Assembly (NCBI GenBank): GCA_902702965.1
Contig: CACRXP010000434.1
Location: forward strand, 366,371-430,370
DNA length: 64,000 nt
Direction of reading: 5' to 3'
DNA from: Spirometra erinaceieuropaei
Lineage: Eukaryota > Platyhelminthes > Cestoda > Diphyllobothriidea > Diphyllobothriidae
In this document: positions 56,905 to 64,000 of the stretch, one piece after another
Numbering within the stretch: the stretch's first letter is position 1
Layout of the letters: each line of letters starts with the position of its first letter
Translations under genes and position numbers: made by a program
The notes under the pieces: model-generated
Told to the model about the DNA's origin: nothing
The model's input: only the letters and a program-made list of their open reading frames with translations
The model's database searches: none

Positions 56905-57275
56905 CCAATGGAAGCGTGCGACTCTCTGATTGGCTGACTGCGATTATGCGTACGTGTGGCATCCACCGGAGACAAGTGAGCTATGTTATGGTTGCCAGCC
57001 AAAGGGCAACGCTGACGTGGTTTTTGGTGAGTCCATAAGATGGCTTGTCGGAGTGCGAGGATTTGAGGGTAAGCTTCCAAAATCAAAATTCAGGGAGACA
57101 GGGTCGGTGAGATAAACTCTGCTGCATCACGAGTCACACATACGGCTCAAAGGTCGGTGACAGCAAAGGTTTAGCTAAATCGAGAGCCAGGTGCTGATGT
57201 CCGCACGAAGTGTAGGCGTGCATCTGAGCCATGTCCGATTGCGACCAATCACTGAAGACAAAAGTATCGATTGGC
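56905..57275. promoter_or_regulatory. CCAAT-box-bearing repeat, two inverted pairs
   Basis: gaccaatgg ... ctgattggctg at 56907-56940 and gaccaatcac ... cgattggcg at 57243-57275. Like 4410, 5580, 6021, 15109 and 29383, the pairs are 20-35 bp apart. Confidence 0.4.
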
Positions 57276-57649
57276 GTCAGGGCGTTGACAGGCCCAGGGC
57301 TGTCACACGGGGCGCAATCAACTAGCAGGGGGAGGGGAGAGGTGTGCGTATCCCCGCATCCTGACTTCAGCCCACATCCCAACATCAACCCCAATCCTTG
57401 CCATAACTTCCCCGAAATTCAGTGCAAGGTCACGTGTAGTGCAGGGGGAGGGTACTTATCCCCTTGTCCTACCCATCAGGTTTCGAAATTTCAGCAAACC
57501 ACAGGAAATCGAGCGCTTTGCAAGAAATTTTCTTAGCATCTGTCCCGTCAGACAACAAATATCGAATTTCAGGGGTGAGACTGTTATCAGTTGCGAAAGA
57601 TGATGGCCTCAAATACAGTAGACGGCGTAACTCAGAAAAGGCCGGCAGA

Positions 57650-58500
57650 AATGTTTAAATATGATCTCGGTTAGAATGGATTGCTTATCATGCTACAGAA
57701 TTCCAAGACTGCCAGGATGTCGGATATGGAATGTGCGCCTTCCGGTCCGCCTGCAAGTCGCATTTGTCGAAAAATAACTGTTAGAATGATATGAAATTTT
57801 TCCGTTGGCTTTCAAAGCCCTTATAGCTCTAGACCTATTCTACAGAAAGCTTATAAGAAAATATCCATTCTTGAAATAATGCTAAAGAGAGTTACATCTT
57901 CCACTTTTAGAAATGTCTTCTTTCGAATCATTGTCAACACGATCTGCCCTTGTATTTGCGACTGAAGTTTCCAAACTAAAAGCTGAACGCTTTTAATTTA
58001 AGAAAAATCATGCACTCATCTGAGTCATTGAGAAGGCGTCATCTGGCGTTCATAAACCCTTGCAAGGGATAGGTTTCGTCTAGTAAGCTCCATAACGAAC
58101 ATTAAAATACCGAAAAATACGATTTTATTTGAGCGCGAAATTCCACCCTAAAAATGTCACACTCACAGTTTTTCCTCAAAATTAAGGATATTGCTTCCCT
58201 AAGGTAAAAAGTGAAGATGTAATCTACTAAAAATTGAACACAGCGAAAAGTTAGTGCGTAAATTATGCCTGGAATTATAAGGCCATCGGAAATCAATAAA
58301 GAAATCCATAACATACAAGTGACCATTTTTCGGCTAGTACACCTTTTAGCTGCAGCCGCAGAGACTTGCGTCTAGGAGACAGCTGCCCAGACTGACTGAA
58401 ATATCTTTGAGTTATGCTGCACAGTGATCAGTATGACAATCCCACCTAGGTGGCACTTTCTGACCGAGATCAACCAACGCTTCGTGAGCTAAGTCACCCT
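57650..58500. repeat. Decayed palindromic element
   Basis: Contains gccaggatgtcgg near the left and gttatgctgcacagtgatc near the right, in the same order as families A/B, with many changes between. Non-coding. Confidence 0.5.
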
Positions 58501-58837
58501 TCGTAAGACACTCTCAAACAGCCCGTCTAGGCGGAGTTCAAGCCACCTGTTGGGTAAACTGGCAAACACTGAACTCACAGACGGTGTCTCCCCCCTTTTA
58601 CGTCGGGTCTCCTGACACAACAAAGCCTGGCAATAAAGCAACCGAGGCGGTTGACCGCGCTCCTAGGGGGTGGAAATTCGTTTCTTCGACCCCGACCAGC
58701 CGAAGTGAAGCCGCAACCGTGGCAGTATCCGACTGAGGTTTCGCACTTATCCCTCGTCAGAAGTGAGTAAACAACAAGTGGCACACGCGGGCAGTGGACT
58801 TGTACTTGATACGGCTGCGATCATGCCTGATCTAGCC

Positions 58838-59710
58838 GGCCTCGATGATGTCACGAACTGTACCTCTCCATGCGTGACGATCCGTGGCAGCTGATCTGGA
58901 CAGCTTAACCTATTCCCTTCGCCAACGACGGAGACCGAATACCGAAGGTCCGAGAACCACCTCCATGTCTTGACGAACTGCGTCGAGCCAGGTTTTGAAC
59001 TGACCCCCTTTTCGACCCCTCCAATGGGGCAACGGGGCCAGATTGAGGGCAGCAACACTGAGCTCCTGAGATGGACGACAAAGAACATGCCCGAACCACC
59101 TCAGTCGTCTTTCTTGGATGGCCTGAGTTATCCTTGCGATGTTGTCACAGCGAGCGCGGACCGTCTTATTTGAGACGAAGTCGGTGTACTTCACTCGAAG
59201 GATGGTCCTCAAGCAGTGGTGGCCAAATACCTCCAACTTTCGTTCGTCCTCCACGCGCAAAGCCCAGCATTCACAACCGTAGAGGACAGACCGGACAGAT
59301 GCACGGTGCACGCGAATCTCAGTGGCGATGGAGAGGTCACGTTGGATACATAGGCATTTCCGAAGGCTTGAGAAAACCCAGCGGGCAGCATCGACTCGGG
59401 AGACAATGTCGTCCTTACACTGTCCATTAGGCAGCAGTCCCGCTCAGAGATATTTAAAACTGCCTACTTCCTTAAAGTTGACAGCTATCAATCCCGAGGG
59501 GTGTCTTCTCCTGGTCAGGGATGCAGCTTGAAGACGCTTTGGTCTTCCCAGTGGACTTGTAGGTCGACTCGTCAAGTTACTGTCAGTTCCATGCTCCGAC
59601 CAGGTCATGCTCGGTTGTACATCCACCATCCATCGAGCGGCATGCATAACCCAGCCCTGACAAGAACTCAGTTCCTCGACGCACAGACCTGCCCCGGGCC
59701 ACAACCACTA
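58838..59710 (-). pseudogene. RTE-like LINE C-terminal fragment
   Basis: The minus strand reads LIAVNFKEVGSFKYL, TGA, AGLLPNGQC, then VRSVLYGCECWALRVEDERK, RRLRWFGHVLCRPSQE and RKGGQFKTWLDAVRQDMEVV, ending at a TAG near 58837. F-K-Y-L-G...LYG-x-E-x-W...RLRW-x-GH is the signature of RTE-clade LINE tails. Two in-frame stops (59446-59444 and about 58908) make it dead. The RT core is missing. Confidence 0.82.
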
Positions 59711-59714
59711 TAAA

Positions 59715-60295
59715 TGCAAAATCGACTGCTTACGACGAAATCGTGCATGGACCCGCAATTTCGCTTAAAGATATAACCATGGTTACGGCGTTTAACCAGT
59801 CCTCTACTCTAGCTTTTAGGTGTACTTGGTGCAAACAAGTCCGGTAATCAGATTTCTACGAACTTTGACGCACAGAACCGCCAAATGCACTATGTATCCC
59901 AGATCATGTAATTAGTCTTCTCTCCAAAGGAAACTACTAGATGGCGTTAGAAGTCTCCCTCAGCAGGTGCGGTTTCAAAAAGAGAACGCAATCACACTGT
60001 CAGCAAGTTATGCAGAGTACTCCTGACTGGATACATGGCTCGATGTAATTTCACTCACAGGGGGGTCCGCTTCTACTTCACGAAACTAATGGCGATTTCC
60101 AGACAGAAAAGAAGAAGCGGAACAAAAATAAGGATTTGCATATTTTAAAAAAGGCGGAGAATATACTGCAAGTGGTTCACAGTAGAAGATCTAAATTTAT
60201 ACCTAGGTAAAACAACAGCAAAAAGGCTAAAGACCATGTACACGAGGTTTGGGGGAGGAGAGAGACTAGGGTTGGTATTTTGCTGGGTGTCTAAG
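59715..60295. other. Sequence downstream of the metaxin-like gene
   Basis: Lies 3' of the metaxin-like stop (minus strand) and before the RTE fragment. No repeat or coding signal recognised. Confidence 0.4.
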
Positions 60296-60297
60296 GA

Positions 60298-60557
60298 CTA
60301 GTTGTCAGTAGAAGGGAGAAATTCTGGCTCTTCTTCCTCCTCATGATCTCCACCTGTTCCCACACCCTCTCCATCCTCGTCTTCCGTGGAGATATGGACG
60401 ATTCCCACGCGGACGGCAAACACGGCCATGACTGTAAGCACAAAGGCCCCAAAGAAGATACCATCACGAAGAGGACGAGACCTAAGCCAGGCCGAGGAAG
60501 AGGATAGGAGGCTCTGATTGGCCGTCTCAACTTCGGCCTCAGTCTGGGCGTTTGGTC
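60298..60557 (-). CDS. Metaxin-like terminal exon, TM anchor and acidic tail
   Basis: The acceptor is gaatttctag on the minus strand; the exon runs to TAG at 60300-60298 (86 codons including the split first codon). There is a polar linker with a Ser run, an Arg-rich collar (WLRSRPLRDG), about 24 hydrophobic residues and then ISTEDEDGEG with a later five-Glu run. This is the architecture of a tail-anchored outer-membrane protein. Confidence 0.62.
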
Positions 60558-61900
60558 CTAGAAATTCAGACAAAATAAGCGCAGTTAGAATGCGTACTGA
60601 TTACGGTTCAGTAGCATCTGTATATAATATAATATGCTGGCGAGGGGCTGCATCTTCATGAGTTGGGCGGGTAAACAAATAAACGGTGGCAGGAGGAGGG
60701 GGTTGGGGTGAAAGAGGATGACAGTTTAGGTAGAAAAAATCGTTCGAGGCGAGTATGGACGATTTGAAAGACAACTGCGTGGGGGTTACTGTCAACCAGC
60801 AAGGCGAGACTGGCCGACCCAGCGCCCGATCTTCGTCACAGCCAGGGTGCAGCAAGTGTTTAAGTAGCAAACTGAAAACACATTACTGACAAGGAGAAAC
60901 GAGGGTGGAACGGCTATTTTCTGCTTCATTTGCAGCCGTCTGCCGCCAGCCACAGACGGACCGCCGGCAAGGAAAATTTGGGTCTCTCAGTATTCAACAT
61001 TAGATCAAACCGTAGACGATCGAGTCACCGGCTTGCGACCTGTCAGCTGTACCTAGGATAATCAAAGCCGACTAGGAAGGATATTCACTGATCTATCCTG
61101 ATTGCTAGATTCCATACGGACAGTCCTATTTGTCTTGGAGGTTCAGTGTTCGGAAGAATACATTCCACGAGAAGTGCTATCATTTCCAAACAAAATTGTG
61201 TTTTTGATCGGCGATTCACTCCGAGTCCAGTCGGGCTAGCTAGCAGGCCAGTCACGGAGCTTGGAAACCACAGAGTCAGAGATGTCCCCCGAGGTCAGCT
61301 TTTATTACGTCTACTTACGTCCGTAGTTGAGCCCCTCGACGCCGTTGTCAGGTTCAAGTGGGACAACGACGACTTCGCTTTGAAGTCTATGCAGCATCCA
61401 GCCGGGGAATTTTATTCGAAAAGTATGGAGGAAGCTCGCTCTGCACTTGAGCCATTCACCTCACTCAATGAATACATTTTTAAACACGGCATGGTCTTTC
61501 TTTAAAGACCAGTTGTTTGGCACTTATCCACGCAACAGGTAGTTCCAAGATGTTCCGAAACAACATGCACAGTCCTTGCGAAAATGTAACGATTCCCTAC
61601 AGGTTATGGTAGAAGTTAGTTACAAACCAGGTACTCTGCATTGGCGCAGAGTATGGATACTTAAAAAAAGAGTGACAGTTGAGGGGATCAGAAATGAGGA
61701 TCTACGTGCCTGAACGCATGGTAAATCTGGCCGTGGGGAAGCACATGCGCTGGATGCGTTGGCAATGGTTGAAGAGATTCTCACACTGGTAGATGTGTGC
61801 AATCAGTCGCGCAGGCGGATCTTTTATGCTGTTCCGCTGCAGATCGTAGTTCAGCAGGGGCCACAGGCGTCCAAAGAGGTAGGCATCCACTGCAGTAGGT
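60298..61900 (-). CDS. Metaxin-like mitochondrial outer-membrane protein (3' exons)
   Basis: Two exons read on the minus strand: 61900-61716 and 60557-60298. The first gives PTAVDAYLFGRLWPLLNY... and ENLFNHCQRIQRMCFP; this P-T/S-x-D-A-x-x-F-G pattern followed by N-L-x-x-H/F-x-x-R-I is the metaxin GST-C domain. The second encodes a linker, one TM helix (roughly FFGAFVLTVMAVFAVRVGIV) and an acidic tail (DHEEEEEPEF) before TAG. Family knowledge: metaxins 1/3 have GST-N and GST-C domains, a C-terminal anchor in the outer mitochondrial membrane and an acidic end, and act in beta-barrel protein import with SAM50. N-terminal exons lie at higher coordinates and were not resolved. The donor of the first exon is weak (gttcag), so its last residues are uncertain. 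The alternative is another GST-like membrane protein such as a Faxc relative. Confidence 0.62.
61716..61900 (-). CDS. Metaxin-like exon, GST-C region
   Basis: The acceptor on the minus strand is attttacag just above 61900. The 185-nt exon enters with two borrowed bases and leaves in phase 1, matching the downstream exon at 60557. Key motifs are VDAYLFGRLWPLL, IAHIYQCENLFNHC and RIQRMCFP. If the donor is instead read as GC (after TTCAG at 61711) the phase is also 1, so two ends five bases apart are possible. Confidence 0.62.
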
Positions 61901-61921
61901 CTGTAAAATGAAGAGTATGCG

Positions 61922-61922
61922 G

Positions 61923-61973
<51 letters not shown>

Positions 61974-62011
61974 GTCGTCGTCATCATCATCATCATCATC
62001 GTTGTCGTCAT
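61922..62011 (+). repeat. (ATC)n microsatellite in metaxin-like intron
   Basis: About 28 ATC units with GTC interruptions, lying 22 bp beyond the metaxin-like exon acceptor, i.e. in its upstream intron where branch point and pyrimidine tract would be. Confidence 0.95.
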
Positions 62012-62024
62012 CAACACCATCAAC

Positions 62025-62101
62025 ATCCGTTGGCATCCTACATGTGAGACAGTTGTCCCACCGTGTAGAGGCACATATTCGATTCCCAAGGCATTCATGG
62101 C
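62025..62101 (-). CDS. Possible upstream metaxin-like exon
   Basis: The minus strand has a good acceptor (gtcgtccgcag) and reads AMNALGIEYVPLHGGTTVSH. The A-x-N-A-L start sits where metaxins have the A-x-x-x-L-x-x-L helix before the P-T-x-D-A motif, and an AT|gttgat donor would give the phase needed by the next exon. The donor is weak and the rest of the match is poor, so this is tentative. Confidence 0.3.
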
Positions 62102-62159
62102 CTGCGGACGACAAGGGCTTTCCTAGCACTGGGACACAGATCCTCATCGGCTGAGGTTT

Positions 62160-63400
62160 CGGGCACCCAGGCGAGTTCATCATGAGGAACAAGGAAGGCG
62201 TTGGGGGACAAGCAGTACTTATAATCGGAAATCCTCCCTCCTCTTTTTTGTAAAGTATTTCCGACTCATTGACTACTTACTGTGGCCAGCTTAATTGAAA
62301 TAATAACGAAGTCAAAGCGCCGGTCTTTGAAGCAATTCGCTACAACAACTGTCAAGTCAACAGGCATGTACTGATGTGACATATTCTTAGACGCATACTT
62401 TGATTGTTTATGTGTAGCTGTATGACCCAGCTGTGAGGGATCCGGCTCGCTAGCGAGTCCCCTAGAGTCCTCTCTGACATATACTCCAGTTTCTAGGTGT
62501 TAGTGCAATTGCCCTAGTAACCTTCACGCCTCAAGTCACTCGTGACTGTGATTTGTTGTTAACATTCCGTCTCCCTCTCTCCTACATAATGCCTAAGGAA
62601 AAGTCTTTCATCTGACTATTCATTGCCTTGAACCTTGACCTTGCATTGACATTCTGTACAAATTCATACTGCTGTGCGCTTCTTTCATTCGTTATCTGTG
62701 TGATGCAGAGACGGGCTACAGTTGAAAAGCCGTCACGAAGTTATTGGCCCCAAAAAATTCTGCTGTATGTGCCCGTTTTCAATTTATACTCTGGGAAAAA
62801 AGTGCTTTAGATTAGGCCGATTACTTTCCTCTAGAGTTAGTGCATGTGTTTGGAGTGAATTCCGCGGAACAAGCCTCTTCAGGATAAATCCGACAGCTTC
62901 GGCGGAATATTCGCTAACCTATCCACTGTCTGTGCGGCCGCATGCAAAAGGATTAGTTGGCAGCTCCAAAAGTAACACGGGGATGGCATTCGCCATGCCA
63001 ACCCCAGTGCAGGACGGAATGCGGTGCCTTCCGTTTTCCTTTGGGCTTCTGTAAAGACATATTCGATTAGTAGGGCAACCAATGATCGTAAAAGCCACCA
63101 ACAAAGGAAATGCTTATTTTTTAGCTTATTCGTCGTCATCATCACCGGCCTGGAGAACCCGGGCTATTTCGGCCATTGAGTAGCTAGTCACGGCACTTAC
63201 CATTAGAGGTAGCCGCCACGCCTCTGCAAGTAGTACTTCTTAAATCCCTCCTTGTTTAACAGACTCCTTGTTATCTATCATATTACGCACTGAGACTCGT
63301 GTGTCAGAACCCACAGCAGGTGACGTAACTCCAATATTAGCTGAAAGTTCGAAATAGGAGCCCCGCGGGCTTGCAAACACAATCCCAAGATGGTACTTTG
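62160..63400. other. Probable 5' intron of the metaxin-like gene
   Basis: The N-terminal metaxin exons were not found. A small minus-strand window (about 62287-62346) has a ttgacag acceptor, an open VANCFKDRRFDFVIISIKL reading and a gtaagt donor, but it does not resemble metaxin. The remainder holds one foldback-family arm (62672-62810). Confidence 0.35.
62672..62810 (+). repeat. Single arm of the 30.1-30.9 kb foldback family
   Basis: gttatctgtgtgatgcagag, ggctacagttgaaaagccgt and aaaattctgctgtatgtgcc follow the same order as the right arm at 30825-30910. Confidence 0.6.
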
Positions 63401-64000
63401 GTCGGGCCGAGATGCCGGTCTATATATGCGCGTCTTTTCAGTAGCCTGTAAAAAATCTCGCTGGCTAAAATAAATACTTAAGGAGTACTATTTTTTTCAC
63501 TGATCTTCAATTCCCCTATAAATCCAAACATGTTTATGGGAAACATGCGCAAAAATATACTTCCTTGCACTTATTTTGTGTCAAAATACGTTCTCTTCAA
63601 AACTCTTACTCGAAAAAAGGGTAGCTATAGATTTAAAAATGCTGGTAGTTATGATATTTTGACATCATGAAAGGTTTCTCCAGATAGCATCGTATTCATT
63701 CGTTTATTGATGGCTCTTAAGAAGCAGATAACGTAGTTTATATAAATTGCAAAATGTCATGAACCCTGCATAGCACCTTCTTCATGGCATCTAGGCATGC
63801 ATAATTTTCCTTAAATCTGAGTGCACAGTTTGTTATTTGGAAGCTCTAAACACCGGTTGACCTCTAAATCATTCGGAAGTCGGAAATGCCTCTAGATACA
63901 GGAAGATACCAGTTGTTTATAAAACGCAATTTACCTGAGTACAATAGCGGATATTTTTGTCTATGCTTTCTGCAAAATATTTTTGGATTTGTGAGAGTAT
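63400..64000. repeat. Decayed palindromic element running off the window
   Basis: The left arm and loop of an A/B relative: cagtagcctgtaaaaaatc, ggagtactatttttttcac, gggaaacatgcgcaaaaat and ctcgaaaaaagggtag appear in family order up to the last base. Confidence 0.55.

Noticed and set aside
61146..61505. 119-codon + frame with KWDNDDFALKSMQH and EEARSALEPF
   Set aside because: Looks mildly protein-like but lies antisense in the metaxin-like intron with no recognised family and no splice context; left uncalled.
1..64000. CRISPR arrays, bacterial promoters or ribosome-binding sites
   Set aside because: The window is eukaryotic; repeats are transposon-derived and no regularly spaced short repeats occur.

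Overview
The window looks like nuclear DNA of a parasitic flatworm, most likely a diphyllobothriidean-type tapeworm. This is an inference from four things: one animal-type gene stretched over at least 36 kb by repeat-filled introns, CR1-like and RTE-like LINE fragments, Penelope-like elements (PLEs) carrying GIY-YIG domains and hammerhead-ribozyme-like motifs, and tRNA-derived SINEs. There are no bacterial-style operons, and nearly every long open frame outside the two genes below is repeat-derived or chance.

Gene 1, plus strand, 7533-43566: a MATE-family (multidrug and toxin extrusion, SLC47-like) H+/organic cation antiporter. I resolved sixteen exons by GT/AG borders. All phases join, giving 1656 nt (551 codons plus a TAA stop). 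The 5' exon(s) with the N-terminus were not found. The predicted protein keeps three of the four glutamates known to matter in mammalian MATE1 and has Asp at the fourth. Gene 2, minus strand, 61900-60298 (further exons upstream): a metaxin-like outer-mitochondrial-membrane import protein, seen as a GST-C-like exon and a C-terminal membrane-anchor exon with an acidic tail.

Everything else is repeats. (i) Two related families of about 0.97-1.0 kb near-palindromic elements (A and B) insert at TA and are non-coding: about a dozen recognisable copies plus older ones. (ii) PLE remnants at 10.1-12.1, 13.2, 28.6-29.05, 31.7-33.1, 46.2-46.9 and perhaps 51.8-52.1 kb carry hammerhead-like cores (CUGANGA, stem II, GAAACGUC), often as inverted pairs; helix III is reduced to the self-complementary ACGU, which suggests dimer-dependent cleavage. 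(iii) LINE fragments lie at 26.8-27.65, 45.0-45.45, 54.95-55.25 and 58.84-59.71 kb. (iv) tRNA-like SINEs include a five-copy cluster at 39.2-41.05 kb and a 376-bp foldback element filled with telomere-like repeats that has split one copy at 54 kb. (v) There is a 1.5-kb tandem duplication (22.2-25.26 kb), several long triplet microsatellites and a dispersed repeat with paired CCAAT boxes.

Layout: 1-7.5 kb upstream flank or 5' intron, mostly repeats; 7.5-43.6 kb MATE gene with repeat-laden introns; 43.6-60.3 kb intergenic repeats and dead LINEs/PLEs; 60.3-62.1 kb metaxin-like gene 3' end; 62.1-64 kb its probable 5' intron and another decayed palindromic element. The two genes are convergent. 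Nothing links them in one pathway. The most unusual content is the hammerhead-bearing PLE arrays and the palindromic elements.
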